DNA from: Asterias rubens
Taxonomy: Eukaryota > Echinodermata > Asteroidea > Forcipulatida > Asteriidae
Assembly (NCBI RefSeq): GCF_902459465.1
Contig: NW_022985820.1
Location: 194,167-258,166, forward strand
Direction: 5' to 3'
DNA length: 64,000 nt
The notes beneath the pieces were generated by a model, which saw only the letters and a list, made by a program, of their open reading frames with translations, was not told the origin of the DNA and made no database searches. Numbering within the stretch: the first letter of the stretch is position 1; every line of letters begins with the position of its first letter. Shown in pieces: positions 9,476 to 21,700 of this stretch. A program made the translations under genes and the position numbers.

Positions 9476-12284
9476 AATTGAATACAAGGAATATCCCCCC
9501 CCCCAAAAAAAAAAAAAAAAAAAAAAAAAACCACCAAAAGTTCAAAACATCTTAAAACAAGACTTTGTGACTGATGTATTTCAATAAGACAAGAATAAGA
9601 TTAGTAAATTCTTGTGCTTGTTCAAGTGGGTAAACTGTGTGTTACAAAGATACCAAATGGACAATATTATAAATGTTGAGTAACTCTTTACAGATCTTGT
9701 GTTCGACAAACTCGATCACTTTTTTTTATTGATATAACATTGAGATAACTGCTATAAGTGGTTTTCAAACTTTTGTTCATAAAATGGACACAAACAAAAT
9801 GTTTACCGATAATATTGTGGCTGTGGCTGTAAACAAACAGTTTACATGATAATAATAGTAGTAATAATGACAACTTTTAAAGCGCCGGTATCCGCCACAA
9901 GTGTCACTCATGGCGCAGCTGTACAATAAACAACCAACAAGCAATGAAAGGTATGCATCTTTATGCAGATGACTTTTTAAACTGTTCTTGAGTATGCCAA
10001 GTGAGCTTGAAAGTTTTCAGTTTCAGGTAGGGAGTTCTACATGTTAAACTGTTTATAAGAGAGTTTTGATTCTTTTTGATTCTTGGCTTGTGAACACAAT
10101 TCACTGGTCTCCTAACATTTTACAATTCCAGTCTTTTGGATTTTGCTCCTGAATTCCGGTCTGAGCTATAGCCTGGCAATGGTGTAACCATGGAGCAATG
10201 GTGTAACCATGGAGCAATGGTGTAACCATGGAGCAATGGTGTAACATAGACTGTGGACTTGATTTACTGCATCATACTACATGTACAATAAGCCACGTTC
10301 AAAGGTTCGGTGTCATGTGTAGACAGAGGGACCATGAGGGACCGATCTTCTGTATCAGAATGGTATCATTTGTGCAAAGTCCATGGTAAAAACCTGGGTA
10401 ACTTTGAAATCTTTAATACTTACGTACAAACATAAAGTGAGATCATTGTTGTCCTGAACAATAACTAAAAAAGGCATTGTTGAAGCTTCATTGTCATTGT
10501 TAGAACAAAGTGAAAATAGTTTGCAATATGTTTTGTCCAGAATATATGGTTTAGAATCATGGGGGGGGGGGGGGGGGGAACATATAAATAGCGATTGCAC
10601 ACATGATGTCTATAAGTGTAATGTACATCCACCTAATTTTCCTTTACTGAAGTGTACATTAGCTACAGTTGTACATGTTAGGGCTCCATTTATAACATTG
10701 CTTGCATCAATAACATTACAATTTTATTTGAAATACAAATATTATCAACAATTTACAATGTACAATTTGGAGAAGAACAAAAATTGCGAAACAACGGATG
10801 AAACAATTAACTAGTGTACTACAAAATGTACCCTACATGCTATCTTATTTTCACGATACAATTTGTACAGTGGGCGTTGATAAACAACATATTTAGTGTT
10901 TGCCATCGGGCTGAGGTCAAGTCTTTTTGCATGATGATTTGATTTTCATGTAAATACATCGGGTCCTGCCTGTGGTATTTGTATTACATCAGTAAAGGCC
11001 TTGGCGTTCCATCACTGGAGATTGGTTGTGCACTGCCTACCATATCCATGCATTGTACATGTAGGAAATAAATTTACATTTGAATCTCATGGGATGCCAG
11101 CACAGTTACAATCAGTAGTAGTCATCTTTGGCTCATTCCACCACCCTCGCTGTCCTCACAGTTTGCCCTTAGGCAAAGAGCCTACTGTATTCAATAGAAA
11201 GGAAACACAATGAAGTGTACATGCCATTTTTACAATGGTCGTATTATCAGCAAGTTTTCCAATGGTGTGAAGTTTGGTAAAAGTACCTGAAACCTCTGAA
11301 GCCATCTACAGGGTCTTTCAATGTGAATGGACATGCAGGCTCATGCACTCAAAATAGTTTATCATTTTGTATTGTTTTGTTGAACAAAGATTAAATTTTT
11401 AGACTTCCCGGCCTGCACGGAGGCAACAAAGGCGATTGCCTCCATGCCCCATGGTCATTGCCTTGGTGCCTTTACAAAATTATTATTTCCTCCTTTACCA
11501 AGGAGAAAATGCCTTTTTGCTCTTTTTGCCTTGTTGCCCTTGCCTTCGAAACAAAGCATACAGGCCTGGACTTCCATCAAAAATGGATGCAAACGTTACT
11601 GATTTTTTTCTTTTCTTCTGGAGGTTCCTCCATTGTATACTAAGTCTGCATGTCCAGCCACATGTTGAATCACTTTCAGTTGGTTTCAGACACTTGAGAA
11701 AAACAAATCCAACAATCAATGATAAAATCAGATGGTGTCTAAGTGGTCAATACTTTATTGTGATTTCTGTTCCTCTCAATAAAGAAAGAAACAAGGTTGT
11801 TTTCACCAGAACTTCCTATACCCCTTTGTGAGTTATGCAATCCACAAGTCCTTATTCTCTTTGTTAGTTATGCATTGGTGCAATGGTGTAGCATTGAGTT
11901 TATTGTTGCTATGATTTGATGGTAGATGAAGCGAACCAGTTCCCTTTCAATCATACATCGTTCCTTTCTTCAACCTGGCATCATACAACACCATGTGAAA
12001 ACACCATACAATTGTTCTAAATAGTATCCAGAAACTGGGTTCTCTACAGGTTTTTAAAAATTGTAAGGCATGCTGGACCTACAGTTTGGAAGTTGTGGCT
12101 GAAGCACACTGAATTGAAACAAAGTCCTAGAATGTCTTTTACTTGATTTTTTGTATCGCCCTTCCCTAGATGCAATCTGAGGCATTCTAAAAGGTATTAT
12201 CTTGATGATCTTTGTGAATTCAAGCTGAAGTAAAACAACAAAATCAACCGTTTGCTTGTATTGGCCAGCAAGTCACAGAGTGGC
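9476..12284. other. Intergenic, no recognised gene
   Basis: Simple-sequence tracts (poly-C/A at about 9494-9530, poly-G at about 10561-10578), a 19-bp tandem repeat (10177-10246) and a repeat with GCCTTGGTGCC motifs (about 11410-11600). ORFs of up to 131 codons show no recognisable domain. Confidence 0.55.
10177..10246 (+). repeat. 19-bp tandem repeat, 4 copies
   Basis: Unit CATGGAGCAATGGTGTAAC repeated head to tail. Confidence 0.9.
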
Positions 12285-12455
12285 AATAGACCGATCCAGT
12301 AGGCTCCGCCCACGACGCACGTGTGAGCAAGAACATTTGGGGCTCTCCAATGCCTTTCTGCACAACTCTGCGACAAGCATGCGCACGCATGTCGGACTCG
12401 TTGCGTTGTGATTGGTCAATACGCAATGGGGCGGAGCTTAGTGGTTCGGTCTATT
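12285..12455. mobile_element. 171-bp MITE with 28-bp inverted ends
   Basis: Left end AATAGACCGATCCAGTAGG followed by CTCCGCCC. The right end reverse-complements to AATAGACCGAACCACTAAG followed by CTCCGCCCC. The interior is CpG-rich. No convincing target-site duplication is visible. Confidence 0.75.
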
Positions 12456-13211
12456 AGCCTGACAGGCAACCTAGTAGTACCTTGTGCATGGAGAGAATCA
12501 TGGATGGTGAAGCGGATGTGTTTACAATGTAAAGCCCCTTTCACTTGAGCTTGCTAAATTGTAGCATGGTTGTAAGATTCTACAAAATGTACCTTGTGTG
12601 AGTAGACAAATTTTTGTTCTTCTGCTGTCCAAGTGTTTTAACTAACATTTGGCCAGGATACCACGTTCACACTCAGTTGTTGCTTCTACTACGATGGAAA
12701 AGTGGCCGAGAGCGTGACCAAACGCAGACCAATTGTAGGCCAAACGTGGGAGGATCTCTATGAGCGTGGTTTGATCGGGTGAGATCTCCTAGGTCGGGAA
12801 GCTGCAAGCTCTCCCCACGCTTATTCTGAACATGTAAAAAATTTGCGTAGCTGGGTCGTGGACAACAATAAGCGGGACAAAGTCGTCATGGGAACGCCAT
12901 TATCGTACATTGGTCATGGTGTAATCGTCAGTAATCGTAGTGACAGCAAGTCAGAATAACTTTTTACACTAAGCAGTAAAGTTGAGCGAGTCTTCAATTT
13001 GCCAAATTGATGGATCTTGACGCCCATCATACCCGACTTGATAATTTTTTGAGGTCGGGGAGATTTGCATGATCTTCGTAAGGTCGTAGTGCTGTGTGAA
13101 CAGGGTGTTAAGGAAGATGGACGTGTAGTACATGACATGTATGTTGAATACATTGGGACAAGTACATTAAACTCCTAGAACCACTTCTTCTTTCGAGTCC
13201 ATCATCCGCCT

Positions 13212-13333
13212 CTTCAACAGTTTGGCCAAGACTTGGTGCATCTCACAGCCTGCTCGTTTGCTGTCATCGGGTCTTCAACAGTTTGGCCAAGACTTGGTGC
13301 ATCTCACAGCCTGCTCGTTTGCTGTCATCGGGT
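13212..13333 (+). repeat. 61-bp direct duplication
   Basis: The block CAACAGTTTGGCCAAGACTT through TTTGCTGTCATCGGGTCTT occurs twice in tandem with no differences seen. Confidence 0.9.
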
Positions 13334-14997
13334 CTTGAAGGCAGCACTGCTCCTCAAGGGCTGGGCATCGTGGAAGGTGTGGCATAGATTGGGGGTTCTG
13401 TGTTATCATAGTCCGTATATTTCTTCATGTTTGTCATGCATTGTCCCACCTCCTTACATTGTCTACTGAGGGACTATACTTCCCTGTTTTCCAGTCCTGC
13501 CCATGTCCAGGGGGTAGCTGTGCTTTAGCTTGGAGGGGCAGCTTCTCAGCCTAGGTATCTTGGAAAAGTTCCAGTTAACGCTGAGGTATACAAAAAAGTT
13601 CCAGGTGGACACAGTTCAAAATCAGGGACGATTTCCTCCCAGCTTCAAGATTCCGTGGTTGGAACAGGCTTACCTGGGTCTTAGGAGGATTTTCCTTCAA
13701 TTGGTTGATTGTGTAGGTGAAGGGCTGTCGTAAGGTTGTCTTTGTTGGTGCTCTTGGCTGCAAAGCTCATTGATCCTTGAGACACTAGTTGGTCATTGGG
13801 GTAAATGTTGCACAGGAGCAGAGGCACTACCCTGGGACAGGTCATTCATTCGTTTCCTCAACCTGCTGCGCTTTCCATTTAGTTTGACAAAGAAGCGCAT
13901 GTTTTCTAGCTCTAATTTAGGTCAGGTGAAAGTCATATTGTTATCTCATAGCTTGTTGATGTACCAAGGTACTATGTAAACATCATACATGTATGGTAAT
14001 AAGTGATTTATGTATGCCATTTGTATCATTGCATGACTGCAGTTTCTTTAGAGCTCTTTTAAAACATTGTATATCCAGACTCCAAAAGCTATCAATTTGA
14101 TGCACTATTCAAAGACCTGTCTCTCTTTACTCCATCACCATAAAGTCATCAATCCATGCAACACAATGAACAAAGGGGCAAGGTTGAAGTAGATCCTTTA
14201 GACATTAGGTTAATCCAGACGGATCATGAATAATTCATGGGGTCTTCATAATGGATTGAAGGTCAAAAAAGAATGAGATATATTTGGCTAATTTTGCTGA
14301 ACATCGTGTGGGTACTTTTTCTTGATGAAGCTTGAGAGGTCATTATTTGCCATGGGTAATGTGGGAGTTATTTATATCCCCCTGTGTATCCAGTAGCTTT
14401 GTTAGCACACTGTTGTATTTAGATGGAGATGGTAGAGTGAGTCCATAATGGGGTTTATTACTGACATCAAAAATATATAACTGGAGTCATTTGTTTTCCC
14501 CCAGGGTTACACCCAGCCTTTTGTCCTGTATTTTAATGTTAAAAAGACAGACATACATAAATGTATGTCTGTTCATAGGCTGGGGAACAAAAGCTGTGCT
14601 TCTCCCGGACGTAGATGTTGCAATTTGTTTAAAGTTCACCTTTTTATCACTTTTATTAACTATTATTTTGAGCATTAGCACTCTAATGACCTATTATACT
14701 ACACTATGTATTGCAACATAGAATAAAAGTAAACGTATCTTTTCAAATGATGATCGCTTTACCCCCAATCTGTCTCGGCAAATGGGCATACCCAAGGGAA
14801 TAGGCACCACTGCTCTGGAGTAGGGGCAAGCAGTAAAACCCTTGGGCGTTGTTGAAACATGCAGCTGAAACCCCATAATAGAGACACAGTGTGAAAGTGC
14901 ACCAGGCCAGGGGCTGACAAAGCCTGAGGCCTCCCCAGGACTGTATTATAGGGTTGGTTGGTGCATGGAGTGCTTGGGTTGGGGGATGCAGTCAACA

Positions 14998-15060
14998 TGT
15001 ATATTGTTGGGCGCTATTGATAAATCAGCGCAATTGGTCGATCGCGCCCAACATATACAT
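14998..15060. repeat. Short imperfect palindrome
   Basis: TGTATATTGTTGGGCGC returns as GCGCCCAACATATACA, one base gap, with a spacer of about 30 bases. It may be a small MITE relic. Confidence 0.65.
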
Positions 15061-15563
15061 CCCTTCCAATTCCCTTGCTGTTTAAATCTTCTAGTAAGAT
15101 TAATGTGTTTTTCTAAAGCCATTTTCATGTGACAAATGGTCTTTGCTACAAATTTTACAATCTTCTGATTGTTGATATGATGTCATTGTGCATGACTGAT
15201 TTACCACAACCACTGTGCACTGATAATTAGGCCTACTGATAATGCACTGTATCAGAAATGCACACAACTGATAAATCGGTGAAACACTATCTATTTCTAC
15301 CTCCATGGTGGAACCAAGTGGTTGCATGTTTTCCGGATGCAAATATGCCTTTCTTGTGTGTATTCCTTTAAGACTAGATGCCACTGTGTAATATAAGTAG
15401 CTTTTTGAAAATATGTGTTTTAGTGATTACTAGACTGCATGACTTAAATAGTTTTGGGCCATCTTGCAAAGTTTAAATTGCTTGATTCCTACCAGTGGTC
15501 CAGTGGTTTTAGAATTATACTTGTGATCCGTCTTTCATTCTTCCCTTATTCTTTTCCTTTCAG

Positions 15564-15775
15564 AAACAATTTATCTGCATCACTATGACAACAAGTGAAA
15601 GCTGTGCATCTTTCCTAAACTTTCAATTAAGAGGAGGCCCAAGCCTCATCAGACTAAGGTACATCCCAGGAGTCATGAAGACGTTTTGTGGCCAACAAAG
15701 CAGATAGCTAACGGCCACATAGGTGTGTCTACAACTTGAGCCCCCTCTATCCACTGGGTGTTACCCACTGGGTTC
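15564..15775 (+). other. 5' UTR part of SLC25A29 exon with an upstream ORF
   Basis: A pyrimidine-rich tract followed by CAG at 15561-15563 marks a splice acceptor. The 212 bases before the chosen start contain an upstream ORF, ATG 15585 to TAG 15707 (40 codons), in a different frame from the carrier. In-frame stop TGA 15737 excludes an N-terminal extension in the carrier frame. The first exon and the promoter were not located. Confidence 0.6.
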
Positions 15776-18700
15776 ATGGCCCAGTTACAGCAGACAACTC
15801 TGGACGAGGGTCACACGATGGATGCTCCACCAAGCAAAGGGGCAGTGGGTGCTTTAGCCTTGCCGACCCCCACTGGGGTGGCTGCTGCTGTAGACAGGCC
15901 AACACCTGAAGATGTCATTGTTCCTGAGGAGAAGCAGAATGGGCTATCATCAAGCTGGATAATGGCATCAGATTTTATAGCTGGATGTGTAGGAGGTAAG
16001 CTGTAGATAGTATCGCAAGATTGTATCGCAAGATTGTATCGCTAGATTGTATCGCAAGATTGTATCGCAAGCCTGTATCGCAAGATTGTATTGCAAGATT
16101 GTATCGCTAGATTGTATCGCAAGATTGTATCGCAAGAGTGTATCGCATGAGTGTATCGCATGAGTGTATCGCAAGAGTGTATCGCAAGAGTGAATCGCAA
16201 GATTGTATTGCAAGATTGTATCGCAAGCATTTGAATTTATCAAAGGGTTGCATGTCTGAGAAGGCATTTAAATACCTCTGAATTGTGTGATGACAAATAT
16301 TGTCTGACCCAACACCTGCACTTTTGGAACTTTATTTTCAGGCATAGTCATTAATTAGTTTCCGGTCATAAGCACAGAGCTCCCCTTGTTGTAGAAAAAA
16401 AAAATCAGTTAAATAGTCCCATCCTCATCCTTTTTTTGAAGGCGCAATCTTTTTTCATGTACTTTAAAATTAAAATTTGTTTGTCCCTACAACTTGAAGA
16501 CTGAATTATAACAGACTATACTGCTTCTCAGATTCAAATTTTGGGGCATGAAAACTGATATTTTTATGTAACCACACTATCTAAAAGTAAAATGTTTCTC
16601 AAAATGCATACTATCAAAAGCTGCTAAGAGTGATTACCAATTGTTTACCTTCCCCTTAAAAGAAATATGCCCTTTTTAAAAATTCTCATTGGCCCCTCTT
16701 TTAAGATCAGTTTACAGCAAATCTGTGCACTTCTTTTCTCAAATAAGGGCTGAAATCTTGTTCCTTAGGCCCCACTTAGAGTTTAACCTGAGTCGAGGGT
16801 GTTCTAAGGATAAGATGAACAATACGTTTCAAATGTCAAGTCAACCCACTAGTTCTACTCAGAACGACACACTACTCAAGAGATTATTTTGCTGACATTA
16901 TCCGGCGTTATGTATGTATTCACCAACGTCATCAAGGCCCTTATCGTATTGAAATCATTTTGTTTTTCCTGAATTCAAATCAATGTAATCAAAGTGAATC
17001 TGGAAGGTAAATAGTCTGATCCCTTGTAAGTGTTATGGGACTCTGTATTCATTATTGCTGATGCACACAAGGAGCAAGACAGAGACAATTATAACATGAA
17101 ATAGCCATATCGGTATCTCAATATTGTATTCAAACCAAAATTTGCCTTAGACATTGTACTCAGCGTTCTCCAGAGGGTGGTTTGTCATTTATATAATTGG
17201 ACATGTACCCGTTGGTATGACATCATTGGACTGTGATGTCTGTCAATCCTAATGCTGATGGTCATGACTATTGCAAGGTGGTGTTCTGTTCAGGAACCCC
17301 CCCCCCCCCACTCCACCCGCTTCCATTCATTATATTGTCAATTTGTAGGCAGGGTGGTCAATTATTTTGGCAGGCGACCAATTCATATTCAGGGCGGCAT
17401 TCTATTTTAGGAGGGGGGACCCAATTTTCTCAATTCATATGGCGTCATCGTCACAATAATTTTGGTAGTCGATGTCCCTTTTTGTTACAGTTATACAATT
17501 TTGTTTGCTGATTTTCGGTAACTCAGCATTTATCTGCTTGATGGTTTGGCCCCCAAAATTGCAAGCATTGTCGTGGGTGCTGTTTGTGCCAGAGGTCAGC
17601 ACAACATGTACAAACCTTACACTGTACCTTGGTATTATTGCCGAGCAAGTTGACTGAAAATTAATAACCATTCAAATGCACTGGGGTTGTAATAAATGTA
17701 AGGTGGCACAAAACTAGTACAGAAATAAGAGTGTGTGTGTACCATAGAGAAAGGACCAATTCTCGATCGTTTGTAATGTACAGAACGCCAGATGATGTCA
17801 CAATGCAGGCTAGCATAGTGTATATCTACTTTGTACATGTACATTATTGGTCACTGTATCAGTGTATGTTCAATTGTTGTATTTGTACAATAATACGTAT
17901 CGCATTATGGTGGAGTTTTGTAATAACAAACGAAAACTGCATCAAATCACAAAGCAAAAACCCACCCCACCATAGTAGATTGTTGAGAGTTTCCCCACAT
18001 CAGCTGTTCAACCCAGGAATGTTTTCTTTGATTTGTGACACGAGGTGTTTGAAAAAGTGGCTCAAGTTGAAGAAATTGCAGTTGAATACCTTCAGTACAT
18101 TGATGGTGTATTCTGTGTAGCACTGCGGGTTGTCCAGTAAAAGTACAGTTTGTTGACTTGGTGTACTATTACACAGGTGCCCCTGCAAGCCTCAATCAAT
18201 ACAGCTGTTTAGAACAAGGTTCACTTTAAACTTGACTGACAAACTTGAACTTATTCTCTTTTATATTCTTCTTTTTTCTGTTTTCCTTAGGTGCGGCTGG
18301 TGTACTTGTTGGGCAACCGTTCGATACAGTCAAGGTATTGTTAAGACTATTGTGTTTTAGCCAGTAGGCTGTTTCTGGATGGCTTGTGGACATACATTCT
18401 TATGTGAATTTTGACACTCTATTCTTATCATTAATCTCAAAGTACAGTAAGTCGCAATTTGAATGCCCTGTTTTTTTTTCTTTTTCGGTCTGTGCTTGTT
18501 TTTGATTTTCAATTTACAGCTTATTTAGGTTTTTATTCTTCAAACCTCTGGCCCCTGTTTTAACTTATTTCTGACTGAGGTTTGTTAAATTACTGCAAGC
18601 AATTTGTTCACCAGATTCTGCTAACCTATTTTTCAAATTGTCTCTCAGCTAAAGCTTTGGTTTAGACTTATCAAACACATTATAGAATTGTCTTTGAAAG

Positions 18701-21700
18701 GTCAGCTGTTAAATGACAATTAGGAATCATTCTGAAAAAGATCTTGTGTTCACTGGGGAAGCTCAGTGGTTGAATGGTAAAGATGATCTTGTATATTTGA
18801 ATTGTGGTAACACCTTGCTTGGTAGACTATGCTCTTTGAAATATTCTACTGATTTCGGGAGACTTCTTTACTACCGTGGAGTAGTTTTTTTCATTCGAAA
18901 GACTTCTCAGTTCTGAAAAGAACTGTCCTCCTTTATAACCACTACTTGTTTGAAGGCATGAAGTCTGCCAGGACTACTGCATTCGCTTAATGAATCAAGG
19001 TGACTTCTCGTTATGAACTTCACTGCTATGGAGTGAGTTCTTAATAGGTCTGAATATTTAGACTAGCTTGCTCTAGTCATATCACAAGACTGATCTTCAT
19101 TTGAATAGAGAAGCTTGTAAAATAGGTTCCTAAATCATTTAAGTTGTGATTTCCTTTGTAGATTTAACACCAACAACCACCTTCCTTGCTGTGTATCTCC
19201 CATGCTCAAATCCCATGTGCAGTTTTTGCATTTTCCGCTCGATTTCTTCTCTTACAATCTTGTTAGATTTCAACCAAGTTATTTCTTTCACTTTTAAACA
19301 GTTAACATGCTTGAGTAAATAGTATCATCGTGCTTGAGTAAGGTTAAGAACACAATATATTAGGAAAAAATGCCTTTTTGACAAATCAGACAACCAACTG
19401 TGCTTTGAGTTCACACCACAATATCCTCGTCAAAAATTGGTAGAGTGGAAATGATCTACCTACTTTACTGGTGTTTTTTTCAAGTATGCCTACATGTACA
19501 ATGTATGTAGGTTTGATTATTATTGGTCGTGATGCTGGAAATGTACAAAACAAACAACTAAAATATTTATTTATACTGGCTGCGCTTTCTTCCAAATTAT
19601 GGGTTTTGATTTTAGTGACAACTTTACCATTAAGTTGTCACCAAAACCCACCAATGTACATAGTTTGAATTTTTGACAATAATACTCTTCCAGAAGCCAA
19701 AACTTGCCTTTTTCTGTTTGGTATGACAGTGTTCAAGAAGTGTTTTCTTAACCTTTAAAGGCCATGATGTATTCCACTAAAGATTCTCAAGATTGTTTTT
19801 ATTTGTTAGGGTTACAAATCGAGAAGAGCAAAAGAGCCAATCAAAGTTTTGAGGAAGCAGTGAAACTTGTCGTATTTTTTTCGTGGCCATTTCAAAGTTT
19901 GGAGAAAGCAGTGAAGTTTTTTTTTTTTTTCGTAGCATGTCTCTGAAAAACGTGCCATTTAATCCAAAGACCAATCAAAATTTAATATTCCTCGCGGAAA
20001 TAAAACAGCAGGGTTTCCATTTCTGTACAAACATACCTGTCAATCATAGCATGATGTTGAGAAGTTTCGTAAAGAAGTACAGGCGAGCCAATCATTAAAT
20101 GTTCTTGTACTTAAAGGTACTAGTCAACCATTTTGGAAAAAACGGGATGGTTAGTTCAAACTTGAAAGCTCACTGATTATGAAGTTCATACCTGTCATAA
20201 GGACTATTACAAATGCTGTCAAAATCAAGGAAAAATCATTTCAAGATCCCACCTCTCCATATCACTTTTGATTATTTAAATTGCAGCTATCAAAATTAGC
20301 CCTCATAGGAATGTACGTAAACATCTCTAAACAAAACAGAAGAGGGTTTCTTTGTCAATAAAATTGATGAAGTTTTTTACAGGTTTGTTGAAGATTTAAA
20401 GTCAGTGATTTTTTATTTTATTAATAACCTAATAAGACTGGGCGGTAATTAATCTTGTAAACCAACATTCGTTTTTAAATGGCAGAGGACATTCATGTTG
20501 ATACACACTGTAAACGATCCCCCCTCAAGGGACAACACTATTGACATTGTCAAACAGGTGGTTTTTGGAAGGCAGTAACCTTAGGCCTTCTGATCAATTC
20601 TCATGGCTTGTCTCCAAGATTCTCTGCTTAACCAAGGCATGCAAGGGGGGCAGTCTGGACCCCAAGTATGCAAGTTTTGCTGAAGCACTCTGAATCCAAA
20701 TGAGCTTCTCAAAATTATTAGTTTTCTTGATGTTTCTGGTTGGTTTACAAAGCTGTACTATGCAATCTGAAGGGTTTTAAATGGTTTTATTTTAGGATTT
20801 TTGTGGATTTGGTCTCAAGTAATGCCTTTGATGAAGGTCCAGTTTGGATCAAAAGCTAAGGCCCTACCAGTAAGTTTTATATACATTTCTTGGCACATTC
20901 ACCGGCAATTTGTGCAAGTTGAGCAAGTTGTGCAGTTTCAAAAACTGTTGGGGTTTGCTATTTATAGATGCAACCAGCGGCCTTAGGGTATATTCATAAT
21001 TAACCTTTTCAGGGAGCGAACACTGAACACTTTTTTGATCAGTTTTCTTTGAAAGTCTCATTGCATTGGTTTTGAAATGCTTTGGGGTGCTGACTTTTTC
21101 TGAGGGGTAAACATTTATGAACCAAACACAAATAAGTGCAACTAAGCCACCATACAATAAGAACTTTTGTGCAGGTATTTCCACAAGAAAGCCAAAACTA
21201 GTAAAGTAACGTTTTTAACTGCTACTCCACTACAAGATTCTTCTAATCGCACATTTTTCAAGCACTGTATGGTATAAGATACATTGCTCTTTGCTTTGAA
21301 TATCTTTGTCATCATAATGTGGCCCACCAAGCTTGGAATTTCATCTTTGAACATATTAAAAAGGGCACATTCATTAGAAAATCTTAAAGTCAATGGGAAA
21401 CTTTTGAACGACACCAAGGCCAATACCAGGGGCAACGGAGGCCATATGGCTTCCCGTGTAATAACAGGCCTGCCCAACAATTTGACTTTTGTCGTAGTTC
21501 CCCAAGAAGCCCATACTCCAATTAACTCGTTCACTGAATCTCTCTGAGCTTTTGCAATCCTTGCATATTTGCTTCTCCTTTACTTATTTGTCAAGCATCA
21601 TTTCCAACAATTTGCTTTTTCTGTAAGTTCACTGAAACATAACCTACTGAACCCGAGAGTTTAATCTTGCAAAATTCATTCCTGTCGTGCATATTTCATC

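Larger units (their letters stand above)
12456..15563. other. Intergenic upstream of the SLC25A29 coding exon
   Basis: No gene recognised. The untranslated first exon of SLC25A29 should lie here or further upstream but could not be identified. Contains a 61-bp duplication (13212-13333) and a hairpin (14998-15060). Confidence 0.5.

Noticed and set aside
10559..10578. Poly-G tract as a regulatory quadruplex (also near 27522 and 44230)
   Set aside because: Plain mononucleotide runs are common here and prone to sequencing error; nothing ties them to a promoter.
10491..10814. 107-codon ORF with a poly-Gly run
   Set aside because: The glycine run is a mononucleotide G tract; the rest has no protein-like features.
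11436..11831. 131-codon + strand ORF
   Set aside because: Overlaps a dispersed repeat, has no recognisable domain, and overlapping ORFs of similar length exist in other frames.
15968..16267. 99-codon repetitive - strand ORF
   Set aside because: It is produced by the 13-bp tandem repeat in SLC25A29 intron 1.
21142..21534. 130-codon - strand ORF in SLC25A29 intron 2
   Set aside because: Half of it is the interspersed repeat also found at 46400-46580; no protein-like conservation pattern.
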